A stretch of DNA of 34,959 bases, from the NCBI GenBank assembly GCA_001803225.1, contig MHBF01000030.1, positions 1 to 34,959 on the forward strand. The letters run 5' to 3'. Positions 7,526 to 15,737 of the stretch are shown here, piece after piece (position 1 is the first letter of the stretch; each line of letters opens with the position of its first letter). A program made the position numbers and the translations under genes. The DNA is from Lentisphaerae bacterium GWF2_44_16 (GTDB taxonomy: Bacteria > Verrucomicrobiota > Lentisphaeria > Victivallales > GWF2-45-14). Below the pieces are notes generated by a model that worked only from the letters and a program-made list of their open reading frames with translations, was not told where the DNA came from and did no database searches.

Positions 7526-8539
7526 ATGAATCAAGTGGAAATAGCTAGAAAACTCAAGATTTCCCAGACAACAGTGTCGCTGGTTTTGAATAATCCATCC
7601 ACTTCCAAAGTCTCTAAAGAAAAACGTCAGAAAATAATGGACATGATGCGGGATAGTAATTATCTGCTGAAGGCTCATAACGGGAAGACATGGAATATAG
7701 GTTATGTTCTAGGTTCCCGATTCAATATAAGCAACAGTTTTTACAACCGTTTCTTTAAGGGAATTCAGGAAGTGGCATCGGAAGCCGGGTATAATGTAAT
7801 TGTGGACAATGTAGATATAAGGACTTCCAAGCTCATTATCCATCGCAAAGTTGATGGGATAATACTTGAGGATAAACTTGATATAAAAACTCTTAATGAT
7901 CTGACCCGGAAAATACCTTTGGTTGTATTGAATGATTCAATTTGGGAAAACATCTGCGATAGTGTGGTACCGGACAATCAGGGAGGGATTATAAAAGCCT
8001 TGGACCATTTGATTGGACATGGACATTCCAGAATAGCTTTTCTGGGAATACTGCCGCCGGACAAGAAGATTGATGGCCTTTTAAAAGACAGAAAAAACGT
8101 GTTCGAAAATGAGTTGAGTTCCAGAGGATTCCCGATAAATCGGAATTTTATAAAGATGTCAGCTATAAAAACAGTTTCCGTAGAAGAGACTAAAAAGACA
8201 ATTTTTGAAATCCTTGTTTCCTGGATGGCTTTATCTGAGGCTCCTACCGCTGTGATATGCTCCAATGACTTTTATGGAGCTCTCCTTCTGCAGGCAGCGA
8301 TTTTGGAAAAAATTAAAGTTCCAGATGCACTGAGCGTTATAGGTATCGACAATACGGATAGATGCGAATGTACTCATCCGACGTTGACTTCAATAGATCA
8401 TAATGCCGTTGAAATGGGACGCCTGGCCGTAGAACTGCTTCTGAATAGAATCAGGAATGCGGATAGATCTTTTGTCAGGGTAAGTTGCGCTTCAAGCCTT
8501 TTCATAAGAAAGAGTAGCGGCCCTTTGAAAATAAAATGA
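7526..8539 (+). CDS. LacI/GalR-family transcriptional regulator
   Basis: 337 residues. The ATG at 7526 is chosen because GGAGG lies 9 bases upstream and because the protein then opens directly with the LacI DNA-binding helix-turn-helix: N-Q-V-E-I-A-R-K-L-K-I-S-Q-T-T-V-S-L-V-L-N-N. Upstream in-frame starts would fall inside the promoter. The periplasmic-binding-protein-like sensor follows, with V-I-C-S-N-D-F-Y-G-A near residue 250, S-V-I-G-I-D-N-T near 280 and H-P-T-L-T-S-I-D-H shortly after, all family landmarks. It lies 80 bases upstream of the large exported protein at 8620, which it may control together with itself. The effector is probably a sugar. Confidence 0.9.
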   Translation: MNQVEIARKLKISQTTVSLVLNNPSTSKVSKEKRQKIMDMMRDSNYLLKAHNGKTWNIGYVLGSRFNISNSFYNRFFKGIQEVASEAGYNVIVDNVDIRTSKLIIHRKVDGIILEDKLDIKTLNDLTRKIPLVVLNDSIWENICDSVVPDNQGGIIKALDHLIGHGHSRIAFLGILPPDKKIDGLLKDRKNVFENELSSRGFPINRNFIKMSAIKTVSVEETKKTIFEILVSWMALSEAPTAVICSNDFYGALLLQAAILEKIKVPDALSVIGIDNTDRCECTHPTLTSIDHNAVEMGRLAVELLLNRIRNADRSFVRVSCASSLFIRKSSGPLKIK

Positions 8540-8619
8540 TATCTGACTTAAGTTTCTGTGAAATTCAGGGAAGTTTTCAGTTAAGGAAAAAATGTCTTAA
8601 AACCAGGAGATTTCAGAAG

Positions 8620-11600
8620 ATGAGAAAAGTTGCAGTGAATCTTGTTTTAACGTTGTCAATGTTTTCTTTGTTCTTTTTTTCAGGGGGCTTTGTATTGTTT
8701 GCGGACGCTTTCTTATGGGAATACAATTTTTCTAATTTTCAATCTTCCGTTTCCTCCGGAAATGCCTGGACCGCGCAAAACCTTTCTGTGGAAAATCTAG
8801 ATACCGGAATAAGGCTTCGGGAAATCGGTGAAGGAACTGAGGGTAGTATTTCCTGTAAAGTAAAATTACCTCCTGCCGCAAGATTTATACAGATAAAAGC
8901 CGGTACGGTCGAACATGATGAAAATGCTTTATTCTTTTACAGCGGAGGAGAAAAATACAGGATATTCACAGGGTGGAATACTTTTCCCGTTAATAATAAA
9001 GACATAAATCATGGAATATTATCCATAACGATTCTTCAGGAAGGCATCCCGGGAAAAAATCCGGGCGGATGGGCAAACTTCGAAAGTATCCGCATTACCG
9101 GGGAGAAACCTGCAGCCGGACTTGTAATTTCCCTCTCCGAAAAATCATGCAAGGACAACATCGCTGGAATTGACAGTACGGTTGTTTTCAAATATTATCC
9201 TTCAGGATCCCTGCTCGAACAAGAACTGGAAATTGACAGCTTTGTTTATCCTGAGATATCGGACTACCGCTTTAGCAAAAAGCCTGTAATCCTCAAAAAG
9301 GAAAGCGATGGAAATTTTTCATGTACTGTTAAAATCAGTGAGGACGCATATGCGTTTAAATCCGGTAACGGGAGTTATCTTTTTTCCAGCGTATATGCTG
9401 GTGGAGCACACTCTTATGCTTCTGCTTCCTTCAACATTGATGTAAAGGAGATAATCGGTAGCGATGGAAAAGTGAAAAATGCACTTCCTCCGCCTGTTTT
9501 CAAAGGAGCCAGTCCTGAAATTGTCAAATACCGCAGGATGTGGGAACAGTATACTAAAGGCAATAATCTTGCCCTTGGGAAAAAAATTATTTTCTCAAAA
9601 CGCCCCGATTACAAGTTGACATCCAAAGGCGATACAGACGCTACGGATTTGACAGATGGCAAGCTCAGTAATCGCAAAGGTGACACTATATGGTTTGATA
9701 AGGCCGCGGTGGGATGGTATTCGGCAGGGGCTGAGAACGGCTTGAATTGTCTCATCGACCTCGGCAAAATAAGTCCAGTTAAAGATGTCGTCGTAAGGGC
9801 GTTGTGCGGGAAGCGCCAGATGAATTTGGCTGCCCCTTCCGAATTTAAAGTTCTTGTCAGCAGGGATGGAAAGGACTTTTATGAGGCCGCCGAGATGATA
9901 AAATTGGCGGAAGGAGAGAAGGATTTGAGTGACTTCAATAAAACTTTTTATGTGGCGGAAAGCGGGAGAGCGTATGTGTATCCCTTTAAATTGCAGGTGA
10001 ATGCGGATGTCAGATATCTTGGAATATATATCAAAGGCTCTACAGGCGCTGTTTTCATCGACGAAATAGCGGTTATTGAAGGGATAAATACTGCATGCGG
10101 TTTTAATGATGCCTATGTCGGACAAAAAGAAAAGTTCCTTACTACCGGAATACTTGTAGAACCACGTCTGAAAGAACTTGCCATATCCACAAATATAAAT
10201 ACACCTGCTTTTCTTCAATTGACGGACATGAGGGACGCCGCGTCTCAGGAAAAAAAGACTGATTTAATTATCGAAGTTCCAGAAGGTGTAAGTGTGATTT
10301 TCCCTGAGGCTTCTAAAGAGGCCTTTGAAATTGACGGGAAAAAATATACCCGTTGGAAAATGCCTCTGAAAAGGAGAGGAAAGTACAACATAACGGAAGC
10401 CATATTTTTCACGGCAGGAAAGTCGGTAGACTGTAAATTGCCGGCTTTCATTTATGCGGCTTCCGAAGCTTCTAGAGGAGAAAAAATACAGGTGCCTCTG
10501 AGACTTATAGAAATCCCGGAGGTGAAGCCGAAGTTTAAGAGGCTTATGGTCTCTCTGCAATGGATGGTGGAGAAAGACCAAATGAATTACCCTGATTTTT
10601 TGAAGGCATACAGCACCATGGGATTTAACGCAGTACCGTGTTTTCCACGCTACTGGGTTAAAACAGAAAAGCAGGGTGAAATGACGAAATACCTTGAAGA
10701 AGCCCGAATGAAAGGTTTTAAAATATCGATGAATGAAGCGCCTTTTCATGTGATGGCAAAAGGGCACCAGGAAGGCTCTGAAATATATTCCCAGCTGAAG
10801 AAAGGGAAACCAGGCAAAAATCTTTGTCCGTCATACAGGGGCGATTATTATAGAAAGGAAATGGACAGAGTGGCAGAATGCGTGAAAAGCGCAAAGCCCG
10901 ACTATGTATTCTGGGACATCGAATGCTGGTATAATGGCGCGATAGAGGCACAGGCATGTATGAGATGCAGTGAAGAACAGAAGAAATCAGGCAAGCCTAT
11001 GGGAGAATACCTCAAAGACTGCGGTACCCGTCAAATGAGGGACCTTAAGGACGCCGTAAAGTGCGGTACAGATGGCAAAATGCCGTTAATTCACTGCTAT
11101 GACACCCACCCAAGCGCTCCGAATTATCACATGATTCTGGATTTCAACAAGTTTTATCCGGATTATGTCGATGTATCCGCAAACAGTTTCTACGTGTCAG
11201 GAAATGCGCTGAAAGTACACGACGAAATGGTGGAAAATTATAAAATCCTCAAGTGTAATAAGTGCCTGCCCTGGCTCAGTGCCGGTACTTACGGAGAGCT
11301 TCTTCCGTATAAGCTCGAGCAGATGATATTGGAAGCACTCATGAACGGGGCATGCGGCATTCTCTATTTCCAGTACAGTGATTTCGATACTCCGATGGAC
11401 TTCTATTATCATTCAAAAGCACTTGCCGAACTGGCCCCATATGAAGACCTGCTCCTTGACGGGGAAAAGCTTTTTGACTTGACAGGCTCGAATAGAAATT
11501 TTACATATTCAGCGGTCAGGAAGGGGAATGAAATGCTTCTTTTAATAGGCAATTACAAGAGAGACCCGAACGGTGAGACGGAAATAAATCTTCCATTCAA

Positions 11601-11718
11601 AAATATTTCTGAAATCCGTAACCTGAAAGACAATGGCAAAATAATAAATTCCGGTAAAATCTTCAAAACAAATATACCAAAAGATCAGATAGGCTTTTAT
11701 TATATCAAAGGAAACTAA
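8620..11718 (+). CDS. exported protein with discoidin-like domain and possible glycosidase barrel
   Basis: 1032 residues from the ATG at 8620, which has AGGAGA 9 bases upstream and is followed at once by a signal peptide (M-R-K-V-A-V-N-L then a hydrophobic stretch ending A-D-A, cleavage near residue 31). Residues ~310-490 match an F5/8 type C (discoidin) carbohydrate-binding domain: N-L-A-L-G-K, D-L-T-D-G-K, L-I-D-L-G, V-S-R-D-G-K-D-F. Residues ~640-960 read like a TIM barrel with alternating strands and helices. W765-D-I-E768-C-W is a candidate acid/base site, and S-A-G-T-Y-G-E and Y-F-Q-Y-S-D-F-D are further strand-end motifs. The final ~70 residues form a beta domain, as in many glycosidases. 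I cannot assign a known glycoside-hydrolase family. It probably degrades a polysaccharide outside the cytoplasm. Confidence 0.65.
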   Translation: MRKVAVNLVLTLSMFSLFFFSGGFVLFADAFLWEYNFSNFQSSVSSGNAWTAQNLSVENLDTGIRLREIGEGTEGSISCKVKLPPAARFIQIKAGTVEHDENALFFYSGGEKYRIFTGWNTFPVNNKDINHGILSITILQEGIPGKNPGGWANFESIRITGEKPAAGLVISLSEKSCKDNIAGIDSTVVFKYYPSGSLLEQELEIDSFVYPEISDYRFSKKPVILKKESDGNFSCTVKISEDAYAFKSGNGSYLFSSVYAGGAHSYASASFNIDVKEIIGSDGKVKNALPPPVFKGASPEIVKYRRMWEQYTKGNNLALGKKIIFSKRPDYKLTSKGDTDATDLTDGKLSNRKGDTIWFDKAAVGWYSAGAENGLNCLIDLGKISPVKDVVVRALCGKRQMNLAAPSEFKVLVSRDGKDFYEAAEMIKLAEGEKDLSDFNKTFYVAESGRAYVYPFKLQVNADVRYLGIYIKGSTGAVFIDEIAVIEGINTACGFNDAYVGQKEKFLTTGILVEPRLKELAISTNINTPAFLQLTDMRDAASQEKKTDLIIEVPEGVSVIFPEASKEAFEIDGKKYTRWKMPLKRRGKYNITEAIFFTAGKSVDCKLPAFIYAASEASRGEKIQVPLRLIEIPEVKPKFKRLMVSLQWMVEKDQMNYPDFLKAYSTMGFNAVPCFPRYWVKTEKQGEMTKYLEEARMKGFKISMNEAPFHVMAKGHQEGSEIYSQLKKGKPGKNLCPSYRGDYYRKEMDRVAECVKSAKPDYVFWDIECWYNGAIEAQACMRCSEEQKKSGKPMGEYLKDCGTRQMRDLKDAVKCGTDGKMPLIHCYDTHPSAPNYHMILDFNKFYPDYVDVSANSFYVSGNALKVHDEMVENYKILKCNKCLPWLSAGTYGELLPYKLEQMILEALMNGACGILYFQYSDFDTPMDFYYHSKALAELAPYEDLLLDGEKLFDLTGSNRNFTYSAVRKGNEMLLLIGNYKRDPNGETEINLPFKNISEIRNLKDNGKIINSGKIFKTNIPKDQIGFYYIKGN

Positions 11719-11729
11719 AGCAGGAAGAC

Positions 11730-11823
11730 GGATTTGACAAAGCAAATCCCTCCACTGGATGGGCAAGCTTGTGGAGGGTTGCGCTTCGTTCCAACCGTTT
11801 AAAGTGATCGGAATAGCCGATCA
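11730..11823 (+). promoter_or_regulatory. run of hairpins in the leader of the prepilin-like gene
   Basis: Four stem-loops follow each other in under 100 bases. GGATTTG pairs with CAAATCC (11730-11736 / 11743-11749), CCCTCCAC with GTGGAGGG (11748-11755 / 11771-11778), GGTTG with CAACC (11777-11781 / 11792-11796), and TGATCGG with CCGATCA (11805-11811 / 11817-11823). Adjacent stems share bases, so alternative folds compete. No T-run follows, so it is not an ordinary terminator of the preceding gene. The last hairpin ends 13 bases before the GAGGA ribosome site of the gene at 11846, which suggests control of translation or mRNA stability (inference). Confidence 0.45.
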
Positions 11824-11845
11824 AGTAGCAAAAATGAGGATAAAA

Positions 11846-12472
11846 ATGAAAAAACAGGACAAATATTTTTTTACGATGGTCGAGCTCCTCGTTGTAATAT
11901 CGATAATAGTGATACTCGCTGGGATTCTCCTTCCAGCCATGAAGAAAGCCAAAGATTCAGTGCTTAGGATATCCTGCGCGAACAAGTTGAAACAAATACA
12001 CATAGGTGGAGAAGGATATATTCAGGATTATGATGGATGGATATGCAGCGGCAGGCCTTCTATCTATCCGTTCAGATACTGGTATAGTGAAGTAGGAGAA
12101 CGTCTTGTGAAAGATAAAAATTTTTTCATGTGCCCTGCGGAAAAAACCGGCTTTGGAGCATATGCCGATGGCCTTTTCACATATACCCACTACGGAATTA
12201 ACAGTCAAATAACCGGGCTTGGTGCCGGATATGACGATCCGGCTGTCATAAGGAAGATATCTTCAGTTATTCAGCCATCTATAGCTGTATGGGTTATGGA
12301 TAACGGGGCAAAAAACACTTATGCTTCATATGATCGTGCATATGTCGCGTTCAGGCATGGTTTACTTTCTCCGGCCGGACAGGCGAATTTTATTTATTTT
12401 GACGGACATATCGGGTCCCGGCGGTATATTGAGATGAAAGCAGGTTCTGCTGACCTCTTAAAAGGTATCTGA
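11846..12472 (+). CDS. type IV prepilin-like protein (PVC-type, H...DG C-terminus)
   Basis: 208 residues. The ATG at 11846 is chosen because GAGGA lies 5 bases upstream and the class III-like signal begins just after it: a basic M-K-K-Q-D-K-Y-F, then F-T-M-V-E-L-L-V-V-I-S-I-I-V-I-L-A-G. The +5 glutamate is present. The glycine usual at -1 is replaced by F, so cleavage by a standard prepilin peptidase is uncertain. L-L-P-A-M-K-K-A-K follows as in the family, and near the end F-R-H ... A-N-F-I-Y-F-D-G-H-I matches the H-X9-DG processing-associated domain, with a longer spacing than usual. Such proteins are expanded in Planctomycetes and Lentisphaerae and often sit beside glycosidase genes. It may belong to a secretion-type pseudopilus or be a surface protein. 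Confidence 0.82.
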   Translation: MKKQDKYFFTMVELLVVISIIVILAGILLPAMKKAKDSVLRISCANKLKQIHIGGEGYIQDYDGWICSGRPSIYPFRYWYSEVGERLVKDKNFFMCPAEKTGFGAYADGLFTYTHYGINSQITGLGAGYDDPAVIRKISSVIQPSIAVWVMDNGAKNTYASYDRAYVAFRHGLLSPAGQANFIYFDGHIGSRRYIEMKAGSADLLKGI

Positions 12473-12487
12473 CGTTGAAGACTGGCG

Positions 12488-13522
12488 CTATGCTTTCGGC
12501 TTGCCTGCTATTTTCAGTACTCTTACGCCGGAGAGCATGTCGTGGATGGCGCGGCGTTTGGGATTTATCGCTACGATGACAGGAGAAAGTATTCCGAAAA
12601 TGAACATCAGTACCGCAAACATATATGCCCTGAAAAAGAAAACTTCAGAGAGGTCTTCATCGTTTTTCACTATGAATATGCCCCAAAACCACATGCCGAA
12701 TGTCTGCGCAAAATACCCGAGCGTCAGGCCGTAGTATAAAAGAGCAATCAGCATGAAAAGAGTGAAGTATTTATGAAAAGTGCTGTTTATTATGTTTGTG
12801 TTTACCCAAACTGCTGAAGTTTTTGAAGCATCAAGACAGGTAAAAGTGGCATTCCCTGTATTGTCTGTCCACAGAGAACCCTGCTTGTATCCTTTGCTTT
12901 CGTCGTCGTTCCGTGTCGGGGGCTCTTCCGCGTCAGGATTGTTTCTGGGGGGAATGTCTTTCTGCTCAGATGTTAAGTCGGTTTGTTCTGAGTTTGTCTG
13001 TTCCTGTTCTTCGGTCTTGCTTTGTTTTGCGTCTGCCGTTTCTTCGGTTTTATTCTGTTCAGATGTCTGTGTTTCCTGACTTTCAGTTTCTTCAGAAAGG
13101 GCGGCGCTGTTGAGAACCGCGCTTACTCCCAAAAAATAGAAGACTATACCGAAAACTGAAAGCAATGCCATATCAAAAATAAATGACATTACCCTTAATT
13201 TTACTGTAGCGGGCGCCGGGAGATATTTGTATTCAAAAGCGGTTGATTCGGGCTTTTTCGCCTTTTTTCTTTTATCTTTTATAGTGCCCAGCAGTTCGCC
13301 CGTGCTTTCCCAGAAACCGGCTTCGTCTTCAACTTCTTCCGGCTGATTTTTTAAGGGGTCTTCAAGAAATGGAAAGTCGCTCGCGGATTTCCATGTATGC
13401 AGGAGCGAATTGCGGACAAGGGTTTCCGGCCTTACTTTTCCTGCAGCAACCCACTTCAGTAAAGTCTCCTGGCTGACTGGGCCTCTTTCTATGTCTTCTT
13501 TGTCTTTTATGAAAAAATCCAT
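12488..13522 (-). CDS. RDD-family membrane protein with N-terminal GYF-like domain
   Basis: 344 residues. Residues 1-55 (F-F-I-K-D ... G-P-V-S-Q-E-T-L-L-K-W-V-A-A-G-K-V ... W-K) resemble the bacterial GYF_2 domain, a protein-binding module. After a basic linker comes the RDD membrane core: R110-V-M-S-F-I-F-D117 opening TM1 (110-135), TM2 (~252-272), TM3 (~296-320) and the closing K-R-R-A-I-H-D-M-L-S-G-V-R-V-L (322-336). Between TM1 and TM2 lies an insert of about 110 residues, of which ~142-215 is extremely rich in E, Q, T, S and K and likely disordered. RDD proteins are membrane proteins of mostly unknown function. It is convergent with the prepilin-like gene and divergent from the HEAT-repeat gene. 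Confidence 0.82.
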   Translation of the reverse strand: MDFFIKDKEDIERGPVSQETLLKWVAAGKVRPETLVRNSLLHTWKSASDFPFLEDPLKNQPEEVEDEAGFWESTGELLGTIKDKRKKAKKPESTAFEYKYLPAPATVKLRVMSFIFDMALLSVFGIVFYFLGVSAVLNSAALSEETESQETQTSEQNKTEETADAKQSKTEEQEQTNSEQTDLTSEQKDIPPRNNPDAEEPPTRNDDESKGYKQGSLWTDNTGNATFTCLDASKTSAVWVNTNIINSTFHKYFTLFMLIALLYYGLTLGYFAQTFGMWFWGIFIVKNDEDLSEVFFFRAYMFAVLMFIFGILSPVIVAINPKRRAIHDMLSGVRVLKIAGKPKA

Positions 13523-13693
13523 TAGTCCCTCAATAATTCACAAGTAAAATTCTACTGCTTATTTGCAGTATTTCAAACCGAATACTGAAAGCGATTTATT
13601 TAAAAAGCCTTTTTTCATTTGGAAAAACAGTATATAAAGTTATATTTATTCTTTCTTGGCAGTGCTGTTTATTTTAACGGATGCAGGATTTTT

Positions 13694-15463
13694 ATGAAGC
13701 AGATAAGTACAATATTATTTTCAACGGTATTTTTTCCTCTTCTGCAGCCGGTGTGGGATAAGGAACCGTTCAATATTTCCAATATAAGCAAACCTGACGC
13801 GCCGTTTTTTCTCGAAGACGCGGGAATTAAAGAGCAGGGGGCTTATTTCAGGCAACTCCCCGACCCGCGGATAAAAAGCAGGATCGCGCTTTCTCTACTC
13901 AAGACCAATAATGAAAAAGCTGTGGAAATCCTGGAAAATATGCTCCGGGACGAGAAAAATGATAATGTGATTTCAGACCTCTTCATTTGTATGTACAGGC
14001 TTCGGGACAAAGCTAAAATCACTTATTCGGAACGTATTAAGAAATACATGGAGCATCAGGACCAGCTTATCCGCGGATATGCGGCGGCTTTGTATTTCAT
14101 AAAAACATCAGACGCGGCGACGATACTTACTATGCTGGAAAAGGAAAATTCGCTTTTTGTTCAGGAGCTTTTATGGAATGAACTTGCTTCAAAGCCCAAA
14201 TCATGCAATCAGGAGGATTTGAAGAAGTTTCTTCAGTCGAAGGACAGTATCAGAAGGGCAGGGGCCGTAAGAGTGTTGGCGCTGGCTTCAAAGGAACCCG
14301 ACAGCGTTCCCAAATTGAAAAAAGCGGCAGAAGATGAGCTGCCCGTCAGAATAGCGCTGGCAAAAGCCCTAAAGGAAATGCCGGACGCCGGCAATGAACT
14401 GATAGCGAAACTTGCCGAAGATAAGAGCTCTATAGTGAGGGCTTTGGTCGCGTCGTGCGCTGTTTCGGACAAAAGGCTTAAAACGCTGGTAAAACTTTCC
14501 GGAGACAAGGACTGGGAAGTTAGAAGGGCCGCCTGCGAAACGCTCGGCGGGAGCAAATCACCGGAAGCAATTTCCGCTCTTCTGGCGAGGATGAATGACA
14601 ATTATGAACCAGTCCGGACCGCCGCTGAAGACGCACTCGTCAAAATCAATCCCGGAGAGGATACAATAAAAAAATTGACTGAATTTGTGAAAAGTGATGC
14701 CCACAGGGACGCGGCCATACGGGTTTTGGGCATGTTGGGAGCGAAGAATTCAGCACTTGATATTCTCAATGTATTGAACGGCAAAGCGGAAGATGAAACG
14801 GTACGAAGGGCTGTTGAGGCTTTAGGGCGTCTCGAATGCAAAAGCGCCGCAGACGCTATCGCTTCAAAATCATCCTCAAAAAATCCGGCGGTCAGGAAAG
14901 CCGTGGCGTTCACCATAGGCCGACTTGGAGTTGCTTCAACATTTAAAACTCTTGAATTATTGACAAAGGATAAAGATGCTTCCGTTGTTCTGGAAGCAAT
15001 AAACGCAATGGGCCTTATCGCGGACAAATCCTTCAATAAGAGGCTTAACGAAATTGTCAAAGACGTAAAGCCCTCTACCAGTTCCGATATGCGCGCTTAT
15101 GCCTGTTGGGCTGTTTCCAGAATCAACGCGCCGACTGACGGCATGATGGAAGAAATGAAAAAACTGTTCCTGAAAAAGATTATTCCGATGGAGGGCGAAA
15201 AAACCTATGACGCGGATTATGCCAGGGCCGCCGCCATCATGGCGCTTGTGGAAATGGGCGGAAAAAAGAATGAGCCCTCAATGAAGGCCGCGAAATCGGC
15301 AATCAGTTTTTTTCATGAAAACCCTTTTAAAACAAAGGATGAAGACAGTATTACTCTTAAAGAATATATGCGGCAAATCCAGGCAGTTATGAATGGAACG
15401 GAAATTAAGCCTGAGCTTGTCCCGACCGTAAAGCCTGAGCTTGTTACGGGTAAGGTACAATAA
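13694..15463 (+). CDS. HEAT-repeat protein, probably exported
   Basis: 589 residues from the ATG at 13694, which has AGGA about 5 bases upstream and a hydrophobic N-terminus (M-K-Q-I-S-T-I-L-F-S-T-V-F-F) that could be a signal peptide. Most of the chain is alpha-helical HEAT repeats of about 30 residues, with recurrent V-R-R-A-A-x-x-x-L-G and V-R-K-A-V-A-F-T-I-G-R-L-G elements between roughly residues 140 and 470. Such arrays are protein-binding scaffolds with no catalytic activity of their own. The C-terminus ends in a small tandem repeat, K-P-E-L-V-P-T-V-K-P-E-L-V. It is upstream of glnA but separated by 274 bases with its own promoter signals, so a functional link to nitrogen metabolism is not implied. 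Confidence 0.75.
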   Translation: MKQISTILFSTVFFPLLQPVWDKEPFNISNISKPDAPFFLEDAGIKEQGAYFRQLPDPRIKSRIALSLLKTNNEKAVEILENMLRDEKNDNVISDLFICMYRLRDKAKITYSERIKKYMEHQDQLIRGYAAALYFIKTSDAATILTMLEKENSLFVQELLWNELASKPKSCNQEDLKKFLQSKDSIRRAGAVRVLALASKEPDSVPKLKKAAEDELPVRIALAKALKEMPDAGNELIAKLAEDKSSIVRALVASCAVSDKRLKTLVKLSGDKDWEVRRAACETLGGSKSPEAISALLARMNDNYEPVRTAAEDALVKINPGEDTIKKLTEFVKSDAHRDAAIRVLGMLGAKNSALDILNVLNGKAEDETVRRAVEALGRLECKSAADAIASKSSSKNPAVRKAVAFTIGRLGVASTFKTLELLTKDKDASVVLEAINAMGLIADKSFNKRLNEIVKDVKPSTSSDMRAYACWAVSRINAPTDGMMEEMKKLFLKKIIPMEGEKTYDADYARAAAIMALVEMGGKKNEPSMKAAKSAISFFHENPFKTKDEDSITLKEYMRQIQAVMNGTEIKPELVPTVKPELVTGKVQ

Positions 15464-15525
15464 GAAGGTTCAGACGAATTCTTACTGTATTTTGCCGGCG
15501 TTTTATCCAAATATGTGAGAAAGTT

Positions 15526-15576
15526 ATCTTTAATTACAAATTTGTAATTAAAGATCTGCTTTAGTTACAAATTTGT
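15526..15576. promoter_or_regulatory. two palindromic upstream activator-type sites for glnA
   Basis: Bases 15526-15555 form a perfect 30-base palindrome with arms ATCTTTAATTACAAA and its complement. The core TTACAAATTTGT (15534-15545) recurs at 15565-15576, with centres 31 bases apart (about three helical turns). Relative to the start predicted from the sigma-54 element the sites are near -154 and -123, the range where enhancer-binding activators bind. The sequence does not match the enterobacterial NtrC site, so the protein that binds is unknown. The stretch has no T-run and is AT-rich, so a terminator is unlikely. Confidence 0.6.
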
Positions 15577-15667
15577 TGTATTTCTAGATGGGCGTGCTGG
15601 GTGTTTTTAATGAGTATATTTATTTAAGTACTTTGTTATAAGTATAGATATAAAGCATATCGCATTT

Positions 15668-15684
15668 TTGGCATGATAAATGCT
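15668..15684 (+). promoter_or_regulatory. sigma-54 (RpoN) promoter of glnA
   Basis: TTGGCATGATAAATGCT matches the -24/-12 consensus (TGGCAC, five bases, TTGCW). The invariant GG (15670-15671) and GC (15682-15683) are separated by exactly 10 bases. Deviations are T for C at the end of the -24 box and A for T at the start of the -12 box. The predicted start is near 15695, leaving a 43-base leader before the glnA ATG. Sigma-54 control of glnA is established in many bacteria. No good sigma-70 promoter was seen in the same gap. Confidence 0.7.
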
Positions 15685-15737
15685 AGCTATGCGCAAACGG
15701 TTTTGTAAACCAAATAAGGAAAGGAACAGGAAAGAAA

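Noticed and set aside
9595..10218. 207-residue open frame on the minus strand inside the exported 1032-residue protein
   Set aside because: Antisense shadow with cysteine- and aromatic-rich nonsense composition; the sense frame has clear discoidin-like motifs here.
11730..11778. First two hairpins of the prepilin leader as a terminator for the upstream gene
   Set aside because: No T-run follows either stem, and further hairpins continue up to the next ribosome site.
15526..15555. Perfect 30-base palindrome as a terminator of the HEAT-repeat gene
   Set aside because: It is almost pure A/T without a following T-run, its core is repeated 31 bases downstream, and it sits at the right distance from a sigma-54 promoter; a protein-binding site fits better.
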